DNA of 64,000 bases, taken from NCBI GenBank assembly GCA_007361935.1, contig CP041667.1:1888501-1952500 (forward strand), read 5' to 3'. The DNA is from Lachnospiraceae bacterium KGMB03038 (GTDB taxonomy: Bacteria > Bacillota > Clostridia > Lachnospirales > Lachnospiraceae). A model generated the notes under the pieces. That model did no database searches, had not been told where the DNA came from, and was given only the letters and a program-made list of their open reading frames with translations. Numbering within the stretch: position 1 is the stretch's first letter; each line of letters opens with the position of its first letter. The position numbers and the translations under genes were made by a program. Positions 7,987 through 15,409 of the stretch are shown here, in pieces.

Positions 7987-8214
7987 ATGAGCGATTTGAG
8001 TGCTACAAACTGTGGTTGCGGATGTGACGCCGCAAGAAGAGACGGCGGATGTTTCGGAAACAACAGCTGCCTGTGGATCATCCTTCTCCTGTGCTGCTGC
8101 GGCGGCTGCGGAAACGGCTTTGGCGGAAACGGAAATGACAGCTGCCTGTGGATCATCCTTCTCCTGTGCTGCTGCGGCGGCTTTGGCGGCGGATACAATG
8201 ACTGCGGCTGCTAA
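7987..8214 (+). CDS. Small Cys/Gly-rich tandem-repeat protein (high-cysteine HCB type)
   Basis: A 75-residue protein very rich in Cys and Gly. Two 25-residue units share the core SCLWIILLLCCCGG, a short hydrophobic stretch followed by a cysteine run. The DNA of the units is identical over 45 bp (8063-8107 and 8138-8182). The start is ATG 7987 because GGAGG lies nine bases before it; the earlier in-frame ATG at 7972 overlaps that site. I recall similar short proteins in Lachnospiraceae under names such as 'chorion class high-cysteine HCB protein'. Their function is unknown. A surface, membrane or metal-binding role is only a guess. Confidence 0.8.
   Translation: MSDLSATNCGCGCDAARRDGGCFGNNSCLWIILLLCCCGGCGNGFGGNGNDSCLWIILLLCCCGGFGGGYNDCGC
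8063..8182 (+). repeat. 45-bp identical direct repeats inside the Cys-rich gene
   Basis: Positions 8063-8107 and 8138-8182 are identical over 45 bases, with a period of 75 bases (25 codons). In-frame identity with no synonymous drift suggests a recent duplication or gene conversion, so copy number may vary between strains. Confidence 0.9.
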
Positions 8215-8228
8215 TCACGGATAAAAAG

Positions 8229-8259
8229 AACGGACGGAGTACATCACTCCGTCCGTTTT
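8229..8259. terminator. Bidirectional terminator
   Basis: A perfect 11-bp stem ACGGACGGAGT/ACTCCGTCCGT with a 5-base loop is flanked by AAAAAG on the left and TTTT on the right. It ends the Cys-rich gene on the plus strand. It also overlaps the last codons of the 47-residue minus-strand gene. Confidence 0.85.
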
Positions 8260-8387
8260 GCCCGATTCGCCTTTTGGTTCCCATTTTCTTTTTTTTTCTT
8301 CTCTTTTTCCTTTCGCCTTCTTTTCAGCATACAGTCCTCGTCAATCTCATAAACCGCATTTCCGTCAATGATCAATTTTCTGCGCAT
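8244..8387 (-). CDS. Small basic protein of unknown function (47 residues)
   Basis: An ATG-initiated frame begins MRRKLIIDGNAVYEIDEDCM and then runs into a strongly basic Lys/Arg/Glu-rich tail. The ordered N-terminus and charged tail do not look like random translation. AAAGGAATC lies 11 bases upstream of the ATG as a modest ribosome binding site. The TGA stop falls inside the loop of the shared terminator hairpin. I do not know a function. It is convergent with the Cys-rich gene. Confidence 0.55.
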   Translation of the reverse strand: MRRKLIIDGNAVYEIDEDCMLKRRRKEKEKKKKENGNQKANRAKRTE

Positions 8388-8507
8388 TCCAATGATTCCT
8401 TTCTTGAGAATTCTACCATATAATATATGAGTTTTCTTCCCCTTTGGTCATAACCAGCTTCTGCTGTGCATATATATTTACAACGTTATTTTAAGGAGTG
8501 TGCCTGG

Positions 8508-9002
8508 ATGGAAGCAAGGCCCCCGAAACTGATGACCCCTTTCGACAGTCTCGTGATCTCTGATCCGCTCTACACGCTGAAACTGCTCCTTCCCTACACT
8601 CCGCCTTCTGCTCAGCGTATGCTGGCTGTCTATATCAAATTCCAGGAATTCCGCTATACATTGGAATATTTCTGGGGCTTTCCCCGACCAGGTTCTCCCG
8701 ACCATCTCCTCCAGGACCTGAAGCCCTATATGACTCCCCAAGAGCGGGAAACCATGGAACAGATGGAAGGGATGCTGAATATGATGGAATTGATGCAGGA
8801 ATTCCCCGTCCTTTCCGGGCAAGAGGAAGACGGCGCCGGATCCGGCGGCTTCCCTTCTTCCATCGATCTGATCAAACATATGCTGACCCCGGAACAGCAG
8901 GAACTTTTCCACACTTACAGCACTTTTTTTGACGATGCCCTGGCCTCTTCCCAGGGAGAAGACGCCAAAGGAAATAAAAAAGGAGGATCTGAACATGAAT
9001 GA
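8508..9002 (+). CDS. Conserved-looking hypothetical protein
   Basis: A 164-residue protein I cannot assign to a family. The start is ATG 8508, with AAGGAG nine bases upstream, giving MEARPPKLMTPFDSL. The N-terminal half is aromatic and proline-rich (LLLPYTPPSAQRML, EYFWGFPRPG). The middle has a Met/Glu-rich helix (about 80-100) and the end is acidic and Gly/Ser-rich. No signal peptide or membrane segment is present. Its last eight bases overlap the next gene, so the two are probably translationally coupled and act together. Confidence 0.7.
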   Translation: MEARPPKLMTPFDSLVISDPLYTLKLLLPYTPPSAQRMLAVYIKFQEFRYTLEYFWGFPRPGSPDHLLQDLKPYMTPQERETMEQMEGMLNMMELMQEFPVLSGQEEDGAGSGGFPSSIDLIKHMLTPEQQELFHTYSTFFDDALASSQGEDAKGNKKGGSEHE

Positions 9003-9270
9003 ATGGATGAATCACCCGGCGATGGAGAATATCGATCCGATAAAACTCGAACTGATCAAAACAGCCGCAAAACAAACCCAGGGAAAAAGCGGCAATTCTC
9101 TGGCCCCGGTCATGATGGCCCTCATTACCAGCGCAAATAAAAAAGGAATCCGCTTCCAGCCAGAAGAGATCTCGCTGATCATGGATAGCCTAAAAGAAGG
9201 GAAAACAAAAGAAGAACAAGAACAGATCGACAGGATGATGCAGATGGTGAAAGCATATCTGAAACGGTAG
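8995..9270 (+). CDS. Hypothetical protein coupled to the preceding gene
   Basis: A 91-residue, soluble, mainly helical protein starting MNEWMNHPAMENIDPIKLEL at ATG 8995, with AGGAGG upstream. A central segment LAPVMMALITSANKKGIRF is followed by a Lys/Glu-rich helix and a basic end. I do not recognise the family. The 8-bp overlap with the upstream gene and the shared Met-rich helical character suggest that the two proteins form a complex, which is inference. Confidence 0.7.
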   Translation: MNEWMNHPAMENIDPIKLELIKTAAKQTQGKSGNSLAPVMMALITSANKKGIRFQPEEISLIMDSLKEGKTKEEQEQIDRMMQMVKAYLKR

Positions 9271-9360
9271 GACCGGTCTTCAAAAGGCAGTTCCAGTTAC
9301 CCGCCATGTTAAAGGCGATGGAAAATGGATCTGCCTTTGGTTTCTGCGTTGACGCAGGAC

Positions 9361-9837
9361 TTAGAACCCTTCTTCCCGCCGCATCATGCGCACATCCCTG
9401 CGCTTTCTGGCTTTTTCCCACTCTTCCCGTTCTTCCTGGGTTTCCAGTTCCAGTTTTGGCACCGGCGTGGGCTTATCGTTTTGATCCAGGGCAACCATCG
9501 TGAAAAACGCGTGGTTGATCGGCGTCTTCACCCCGTCCAAATCTTCTACGTAAGTATCGACTTTAACTTCCATGGAAGTAGTTCCCACGTAAGTCACTTT
9601 ACCAATGATCACGATCAAATCCCTCTGATATGCTCCCCGCAGAAACCTCAGATTGTCCACGGAAGCTGTGATCACATTCTGATGGGCATGGCGCTTTGCT
9701 ACTACTCCCGCCACTTCATCGATCCACTGCATCAGGATTCCTCCAAAGAGGCGGCCTGCGGCGTTCAGATGATTGGGCCTTACAATATGCACCGTCTGAA
9801 CAACGGATTCAGATACTTTTCTGCTGGTCACACTCAT
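9361..9837 (-). CDS. Acyl-CoA thioesterase (hotdog fold, YciA/BfiT type)
   Basis: A 158-residue single hotdog domain that hydrolyses acyl-CoA. Typical motifs are HLNAAGRLFGGILMQWIDEVAGVVA, with the catalytic Asp in WIDE, and TASVDNLRFL. The C-terminal tail is highly charged. ATG 9837 overlaps the stop of the upstream gene (ATGA) and is preceded by GAGGTGG. An in-frame GTG three codons earlier is the alternative. The preferred acyl chain cannot be read from sequence. Confidence 0.88.
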   Translation of the reverse strand: MSVTSRKVSESVVQTVHIVRPNHLNAAGRLFGGILMQWIDEVAGVVAKRHAHQNVITASVDNLRFLRGAYQRDLIVIIGKVTYVGTTSMEVKVDTYVEDLDGVKTPINHAFFTMVALDQNDKPTPVPKLELETQEEREEWEKARKRRDVRMMRREEGF

Positions 9838-10340
9838 TTGTTCCACCTCACTTTATATGTTTGGGCAAGCCCCAGATAGAACTCCAGGGTCTCTTCCTCT
9901 TCACAGAAAATCGGAAAGTTTAATCCATAGTTTCCCCAGATGAGCGCCTTTTGATTCCCCGCATAAAAGCTGGAAAACAGCCACTCTGCCGCGGTGATCT
10001 CGTATAAGAAATCCAGCTCCTTTTCCGTCACCGGGTAAAAGATCCGGCCGCTTTCCGTATCCAGCGTCTCTAATCTCTCTCTTTGTTCCCCGGAAAGCCC
10101 GGCCCGGAACCGTTCCTGCTCCTGTCTGGGAAGTACGGGATAATAAAAATCCGCATACATCGCCCCTGGATTTCTCTGATATACCGCTCTCAAAAAATCT
10201 CTTAAGTCTTCTTTCCTCTGCGCTGAAAGAACCGCGCTTTGATATTTCTGAAACGCTTCCTGTACTGTATCCGCGTACAGACAGCCCGCGGAAAGCAGCG
10301 CTTCCTTTGCGACCGGCTTTCTTCTGGTCGGCTCTGCCAT
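9834..10340 (-). CDS. Hypothetical protein upstream of the thioesterase
   Basis: A 168-residue soluble protein of no family I recognise, starting MAEPTRRKPVAKEALLSAG at ATG 10340 after GAGGAG. It is helical and rich in Arg, Glu, Phe and Tyr, with FYYPVLPRQEQERFRAGL near the middle and a hydrophobic C-terminal third (ALIWGNYGLNFPIF). Its TGA overlaps the thioesterase ATG by four bases, so the two are co-translated. A link to acyl-CoA metabolism is possible only through this context. Confidence 0.65.
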   Translation of the reverse strand: MAEPTRRKPVAKEALLSAGCLYADTVQEAFQKYQSAVLSAQRKEDLRDFLRAVYQRNPGAMYADFYYPVLPRQEQERFRAGLSGEQRERLETLDTESGRIFYPVTEKELDFLYEITAAEWLFSSFYAGNQKALIWGNYGLNFPIFCEEEETLEFYLGLAQTYKVRWNK

Positions 10341-10531
10341 AACTTTTCTCCTCATTTTGGTCTAAACATTTCACATTTTCCGTGTCTATCTTACCACACC
10401 CCGTCCAGGAAGTCCATGTTTCCGTGATATCCCTATTTTTTGTAGAAATATCGTCCTTTCTGTGGTATCCTAGTTATATTGGCAGTTATGATACCTACGA
10501 CTCTCTATTTAGGAAGGACAGGGAAATCTTT

Positions 10532-11269
10532 ATGAGAAATATTAAACTTACCATAGAATATGACGGCAGCCGCTACCAGGGCTGGAGCCGTCTTGGCAAA
10601 AATGAATCCAACAACACCATATCCAACAAAATTCAGGAAGTGCTCCGGAAAATGACGGGAGAATTCCTGATCGAGCTTTCCTGCGGATGCCGGACCGAGG
10701 TTGGCGTCCATGCCTACGCCCAGGTCGTCAATTTTAAAACGGAGAGCGACATAGAGACTCAGGAGATCAAACACTATCTCAACCGGTATCTTCCCATGGA
10801 CATCGCCATTACCGATGTAGAAGAAGTGCCGGAGCGTTTCCACGCGCAGTTAAACGCGGTCTCCCAGACATATGTGTACCGCATGACCATCGCCGATGTG
10901 CCAAGCGTTTTTGACCGCAGACACACCTTCCACTGTTTCAAAGTACCTGATAAAAAGGCGATGCAGCAGGCCGCCATGCTTTTGATCGGGACCCATGATT
11001 TCAAGAATTTTTCCGCTTCTAAATCCAGCAAATCTACCGTGCGGGAAATCTTGGATATTGATATATATGGAGACGAAGAGGAAATGCAGATCCTGATCTG
11101 CGCGGACAACTTCCTTCATAATATGGCCAGGATGATCATCGGAACCCTTCTGGACATCGGCTTTGGAAGCCGCAGAAAGGAAGAAATCGAAGAAATCTTT
11201 GAAGGCGCCAGCGCTTCCAGCGCCCCCTGTGATCCAAAGGGTCTGTATCTGCAGGAAGTCCGGTATTAA
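10532..11269 (+). CDS. truA: TruA-family tRNA pseudouridine synthase, variant active site
   Basis: TruA-like protein of 245 residues starting MRNIKLTIEYDGSRYQGW at ATG 10532. TruA makes pseudouridine at tRNA positions 38-40. The fold markers are clear: the start motif, QTYVYRM (about 112-118) and DNFLHNMARMIIGTL near 195. The catalytic motif, normally GRTDAGVHA, reads CRTEVGVHA, so the essential Asp is Glu56 here. That makes this a divergent paralogue that may have altered or lost activity. It is transcribed alone and ends in its own terminator. Confidence 0.82.
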   Translation: MRNIKLTIEYDGSRYQGWSRLGKNESNNTISNKIQEVLRKMTGEFLIELSCGCRTEVGVHAYAQVVNFKTESDIETQEIKHYLNRYLPMDIAITDVEEVPERFHAQLNAVSQTYVYRMTIADVPSVFDRRHTFHCFKVPDKKAMQQAAMLLIGTHDFKNFSASKSSKSTVREILDIDIYGDEEEMQILICADNFLHNMARMIIGTLLDIGFGSRRKEEIEEIFEGASASSAPCDPKGLYLQEVRY

Positions 11270-11290
11270 ACCGGACTTCCTGCTTTTTTC
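11251..11290 (+). terminator. Terminator of the truA-like gene
   Basis: A perfect 13-bp stem GCAGGAAGTCCGG/CCGGACTTCCTGC (11251-11263 and 11271-11283) is followed by TTTTTTC. The gene's TAA stop lies in the seven-base loop, so the left arm encodes its last residues. Confidence 0.92.
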
Positions 11291-11315
11291 TTTATTCTTC
11301 TTTTGCCTATAACCT

Positions 11316-12338
11316 CTAGTCTCTTGGTTTTTCCATCACAGAATCCAGCTTTTCCTGATTCCGGACAAAGCCATATCTATGATAGAACTCCTTCGCATCT
11401 GTAGTATGCAGAACCCCGTGGAGTCCTTTCATATCTTCCATGATCCGATCCATCAGCATGGTGCCAAGCCCCTGATGCCGGTATGGCTCATCGATGATCA
11501 CGTCCATCAGATAAAAGGTTGTCGCATGATCCGTGATCACTCTGGCATATCCAACCATATAATCCGCTTCATCGTAAACCCCATAGCAGAGAGAATGTTC
11601 CATGGCCTTTCGGATCATTTCCTTTGGTCTGTCTTTGGCCCAGTAGGACTGGCGCAGCAAAGCGGCCGCCCGTTCCAGGCTCAGTTTCTTTGGATCTTTA
11701 CTGACATAATATCCCTTTCGCGGTTTCTCTTTTGCTGTCTCTTTCTCAATCTTTCTCATGGTTTCTTCTCTTACTGCCTCCCTTAGCCGCGCAAGATAGG
11801 GAATTTTCTTTGCCTCTTCTGTCCCATAGGTCAGCTGCAGATCATACTCCAGAGGAAGCCAGGTGCCGATCTTGGACTCGTTGTGCTGGATCACCGCCTC
11901 TATCTTGTCCAGCGCCTTGGCCGTTTTTCCTTCCAGAGTCTTTGCTTTTTCAAACTCAAGGAGCCGGTCCTGAAGTTCTCTTCCTTTAGCCTCCGGAAGA
12001 AGAGCCGCCAGCCTTTTTACCGCCTCTTGTTCCTTTTCCTCATGGGATTTATGTTTCTCAAAGGCAGGGATATCCCCGGTCATCGCCTCGCCAAGATCGT
12101 GGAGCAGGCCAAGTTCCATCAGACGCTCTATATCCACAGCCGGCAATTCTTCCTTAAGAAGCCAGACCGCGAGGCAAAGCCTCCAGCAATGTTCCGCAAC
12201 GCTCTCCCTTCGATCGGAAGAAGTCCAGGCATGCCGTGGGATACACTTCAATCGTTCCGCTTCGTGCATAAATGTTAGAAACTGCGCCTCACTGATCCTC
12301 TCCTTGCAGTCTTTCCTCTCTTCGCCCTCGTATTCCAT
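11316..12338 (-). CDS. HD-domain phosphohydrolase fused to a GNAT acetyltransferase
   Basis: A 340-residue two-domain protein. Residues about 15-190 form an HD domain of the YfbR/HDDC2 type (SVAEHCWRL, ELGLLHDLGEAMTGDIP), a family that dephosphorylates 5'-deoxynucleotides. Residues about 210-335 form a GNAT fold with DVIIDEPYRHQGLGTMLM as the acetyl-CoA loop and a YHRYGF end motif. The fusion is unusual, and the acceptor substrate is unknown. It follows the YjbQ gene by nine bases and patatin by one gene, so the three may be one operon. Confidence 0.85.
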   Translation of the reverse strand: MEYEGEERKDCKERISEAQFLTFMHEAERLKCIPRHAWTSSDRRESVAEHCWRLCLAVWLLKEELPAVDIERLMELGLLHDLGEAMTGDIPAFEKHKSHEEKEQEAVKRLAALLPEAKGRELQDRLLEFEKAKTLEGKTAKALDKIEAVIQHNESKIGTWLPLEYDLQLTYGTEEAKKIPYLARLREAVREETMRKIEKETAKEKPRKGYYVSKDPKKLSLERAAALLRQSYWAKDRPKEMIRKAMEHSLCYGVYDEADYMVGYARVITDHATTFYLMDVIIDEPYRHQGLGTMLMDRIMEDMKGLHGVLHTTDAKEFYHRYGFVRNQEKLDSVMEKPRD

Positions 12339-12346
12339 CGCGCGGC

Positions 12347-12751
12347 CTACCCTTCCAGGATCTTTACGAAGAAACGGCGGTTCCTCGGACCGTCAAATTC
12401 GCAGAAATAAACATCCTGCCAGATTCCCAGGACCAATTTCCCTTCTTCCAGGATCAGTGTCTGGGAGGGCCCCACACAGGTTGTCTTCAGATGGGCGTGG
12501 GAATTTCCTTCCATATGCTGATAGTAGGATCTGCGGGTGGGGAAGGATTCTTCCAGTCCGCAGAGCATATCGTGGACCACGTCTGGATCCGCGTTTTCAT
12601 TGATGGTAAATCCCGCCGTAGTATGAGGGGAGTATACAACTACAATCCCATTTTTCACTCCGCTTTTTGCGATATCCTCCCGGATCATCCCGGTCACTTT
12701 CGTCATCTGCTGCGGGCTTCCGGTAGATATTTTGTGTTCAAACAGATTCAT
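12347..12751 (-). CDS. YjbQ (UPF0047) family protein
   Basis: A 134-residue single-domain protein of the YjbQ family. The signature HTTAGFTINENADPDV (about 43-58) and the later SHAHLKTTCVG box carry the conserved His residues. Some members have weak thiamine-phosphate synthase activity in vitro, but the physiological role is unsettled. AGGAGG precedes ATG 12751. It lies 15 bp after the patatin gene and 9 bp before the HD-GNAT gene. Confidence 0.92.
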   Translation of the reverse strand: MNLFEHKISTGSPQQMTKVTGMIREDIAKSGVKNGIVVVYSPHTTAGFTINENADPDVVHDMLCGLEESFPTRRSYYQHMEGNSHAHLKTTCVGPSQTLILEEGKLVLGIWQDVYFCEFDGPRNRRFFVKILEG

Positions 12752-12766
12752 CTCTCATCCTCCTAG

Positions 12767-13624
12767 CTATGCTTCCAGATATTTAAGCAGTTCATTATAC
12801 TGCTTTTTCATCAGCCGGTATCCGTGTTCATAAAAGTGCATCAGAGCATCGTAATTTTTCTCCAGTCTGGAAACCGTAGGGATCAGCGGCCGCAGTACGA
12901 AGATTTTCCCCTCGTCCTCCAGCTTCTCGATCAAATTCATCTGCCGGTTGTAAATATAGTTTCTCTGAATGGTCACCGACACCAGATTTGGGTATTTCCT
13001 GTATGCTCTTCGATACAAATTGGCCAATCCTTTGGATGTGGGTTTCTTCCGATATCCCGGATTCCGGGTCAGGATCAGCACGATCTTGTCATTGCCGATT
13101 TCCATCGCCCGCTCAACAGGGATAGAATCTGCCAGACCTCCGTCCAGATACGGCGTCCCGTCAATATTGACCATAGGCGCCAAAAGGGGCATACTGCTGG
13201 ACGCCCTGCACAGCTTCATCAGCATATCCCGGTCATGGTCTTCCGTCCGATACTCCGCTCTTCCTGTCACACAGTTTGTGATCACAATCTCGCACTCCAT
13301 CTCCGATGCAAAATAAGTGTCAAAATCAAAAGGAAAGATCTCGTTGGGATAACGGTCAAACACCATATCCATATCCAGCACGCTTTTTTCTTTGATAAAA
13401 TCTCTCAGTCCATGATAGTAATTATATTCCTTATCTTTCTGGATCATGCAGTCCCTGGTCCTCCCCGGCTGCTTCGACACATAATCCACGCCGTTGCAGG
13501 ATCCGGCGGACACCCCGATCACATGAGACAGATATAAATCTTTCTCCATCAGATAATCCAGGACGCCGGAAGTAAACACGCCTCTCGTGGCTCCTCCTTC
13601 CAGTACCATTGTTCCAGTCACCAT
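12767..13624 (-). CDS. Patatin-like phospholipase
   Basis: A 285-residue patatin-fold lipid acyl hydrolase. The dyad is visible: Ser39 in GVSAGS and Asp in PYLDGGLADSIPV (about 166). The oxyanion loop is GGATRG near residue 12. No signal peptide is present, so it acts in the cytoplasm or at the inner membrane face. ATG 13624 has GGGAGG seven bases upstream, while another ATG two codons earlier abuts that site. It heads the patatin-YjbQ-HD/GNAT cluster. Confidence 0.9.
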   Translation of the reverse strand: MVTGTMVLEGGATRGVFTSGVLDYLMEKDLYLSHVIGVSAGSCNGVDYVSKQPGRTRDCMIQKDKEYNYYHGLRDFIKEKSVLDMDMVFDRYPNEIFPFDFDTYFASEMECEIVITNCVTGRAEYRTEDHDRDMLMKLCRASSSMPLLAPMVNIDGTPYLDGGLADSIPVERAMEIGNDKIVLILTRNPGYRKKPTSKGLANLYRRAYRKYPNLVSVTIQRNYIYNRQMNLIEKLEDEGKIFVLRPLIPTVSRLEKNYDALMHFYEHGYRLMKKQYNELLKYLEA

Positions 13625-13650
13625 ATTCATACCTCCCTTCCTTACCTGTT

Positions 13651-13679
13651 ATTATATACCCATTTTCCAAATTGGCAAA
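13651..13679 (-). promoter_or_regulatory. Promoter of the patatin cluster
   Basis: A perfect TATAAT on the minus strand (13651-13656) lies 17 bases from a weak -35 TTTGCC. It is about 27 bp before the patatin start. Confidence 0.5.
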
Positions 13680-13772
13680 CATCTCTTGCCATTTCCAGAC
13701 GGATTTGTTAAGATAGGCGTTGAATGCAACAGTATTGTTTATTTGGAAGTTCAATAAGGAGTCGTAAGCATT

Positions 13773-15407
13773 ATGATAAGTACAAGCAATATTACTTTAC
13801 GTGTAGGGAAAAAAGCTTTATTTGAAGATGTAAATATCAAATTTACGGAAGGGAACTGCTATGGGCTGATCGGCGCGAACGGCGCCGGAAAGTCTACCTT
13901 CTTAAAAATCCTCTCCGGCCAGCTGGAGCCTACCAAGGGCGAAGTCTCCATCACCCCCGGAGAACGTCTTTCCTTCCTCCAGCAGGACCATTTCCAGTAT
14001 GACGGATATCCGGTGCTGGATACGGTCATGATGGGCAATGCCAGACTGTATGAGATCATGAAAGAAAAAGAAGTGATCTATGCCAAAGAAGATTTTACCG
14101 ATGAGGACGGCATCAAAGCCAGTGAACTGGAAGCCGAGTTCGCTTCTATGAACGGCTGGGAAGCTGAGTCTGACGCCGCTTCTTTGCTGAACGGCCTTGG
14201 AATTGGAACTGAACTGCACTATGAGATGATGAAGAATCTGGATGGTCCCCAGAAGGTAAAGGTACTCCTTGCCCAGGCTCTCTTTGGCAATCCTGATATC
14301 CTGCTTCTGGACGAGCCTACCAACCACCTGGACTTAGACGCCATTGCCTGGCTGGAAGAATTTCTGATCAACTTTGACAACACAGTGATCGTGGTCTCCC
14401 ACGACCGTTATTTCCTGAATAAAGTCTGCACGCAGATCGCGGACATTGACTACGGCAAGATCAAACTGTATGCGGGAAACTATGATTTCTGGTATGAATC
14501 CAGCCAGCTTCTGATCCGTCAGATGAAGGAAGCCAACAAGAAAAAGGAAGAAAAGATCAAAGAGCTGCAGGAATTCATTTCCCGGTTCAGCGCCAACGCT
14601 TCCAAGTCCCGGCAGGCTACTTCCAGGAAACGCGCCCTGGAGAAGATCCAGTTGGACGAGATCCAGCCTTCCAGCCGGAAATATCCTTATATTGATTTCC
14701 GTCCCAACCGGGAGATTGGAAATGAAGTGCTGACGGTGGAGGGACTTTCCAAAACGATCAATGGGGAAAAGGTGTTGGACAATCTTTCCTTTACCCTTAA
14801 CCGGGAAGACAAAGTCGCCTTTGTAGGCGGAAATGAGCTGGCCAAGACCACCCTCTTCCAGATCCTTTCCGGTGAGATGGAGCCGGATGAAGGAACCTAT
14901 AAGTGGGGCATCACCACATCCCAAGCTTATTTCCCCTTAGATCCCGGCGACGAATTCGACAACGACTATACCATTGTAGAATGGCTGACCCAGTATTCTG
15001 AAGAAAAGGACGTGACCTATGTCCGTGGATTCCTGGGCCGTATGCTCTTCTCCGGCGAGGATGGGGTAAAGAAGGTCAAAGTTCTGTCCGGCGGGGAGAA
15101 GGTCCGCTGCCTTCTGTCCAAAATGATGATCTCCGGGGCAAACGTGCTCATCTTAGACGAGCCTACCAACCACCTGGATATGGAATCCATCACAGCCTTA
15201 AACAACGGACTGATCAAGTTCCCAGGCGTGATCCTCTTTAGTTCCAGAGACCACCAGATCGTACAGACCACCGCCAACCGGATCATGGAGATCGTGCCCG
15301 GCGGAAAATTGATCGACAAGATCACCACCTACGACGAGTATCTGGAAAGCGACGAAATGGCCAGAAAACGTCAGACTTACTCCGTCAACCAGGAGGAAGA
15401 CGATTAA
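13773..15407 (+). CDS. ABC-F family ATPase (YbiT/YkpA-like)
   Basis: A soluble protein of 544 residues with two ABC nucleotide-binding domains joined by a charged helical linker (about 240-300) and no membrane segments. ABC-F proteins act on the ribosome, as translation factors or antibiotic protectors. NBD1 has a good Walker A (GANGAGKST) but a degenerate signature (NLDGPQKV). NBD2 has a degenerate Walker A (GGNELAKTT) but a good signature (LSGGEKV). Both keep LLLDEPTNHLD or LILDEPTNHLD. I believe this complementary degeneration is found in the YkpA-like subgroup. AAGGAG precedes the ATG. Confidence 0.9.
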   Translation: MISTSNITLRVGKKALFEDVNIKFTEGNCYGLIGANGAGKSTFLKILSGQLEPTKGEVSITPGERLSFLQQDHFQYDGYPVLDTVMMGNARLYEIMKEKEVIYAKEDFTDEDGIKASELEAEFASMNGWEAESDAASLLNGLGIGTELHYEMMKNLDGPQKVKVLLAQALFGNPDILLLDEPTNHLDLDAIAWLEEFLINFDNTVIVVSHDRYFLNKVCTQIADIDYGKIKLYAGNYDFWYESSQLLIRQMKEANKKKEEKIKELQEFISRFSANASKSRQATSRKRALEKIQLDEIQPSSRKYPYIDFRPNREIGNEVLTVEGLSKTINGEKVLDNLSFTLNREDKVAFVGGNELAKTTLFQILSGEMEPDEGTYKWGITTSQAYFPLDPGDEFDNDYTIVEWLTQYSEEKDVTYVRGFLGRMLFSGEDGVKKVKVLSGGEKVRCLLSKMMISGANVLILDEPTNHLDMESITALNNGLIKFPGVILFSSRDHQIVQTTANRIMEIVPGGKLIDKITTYDEYLESDEMARKRQTYSVNQEEDD

Positions 15408-15409
15408 AA

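Noticed and set aside
9271..9360. Possible terminator AAAGGCAG...CTGCCTTT between convergent genes
   Set aside because: The 8-bp arms are 40 bases apart and no T-run follows on either strand, so support is too weak to list it.
10382..10531. Extended N-terminus of the TruA-like protein
   Set aside because: The upstream codons give a sequence unrelated to TruA, whereas ATG 10532 gives the standard MRNIKLTIEYDG start.
12304..13537. Long plus-strand frames opposite the YjbQ and patatin genes
   Set aside because: Opposite-strand frames with no ribosome binding sites and no recognisable domains, while the minus-strand frames encode clear enzymes.
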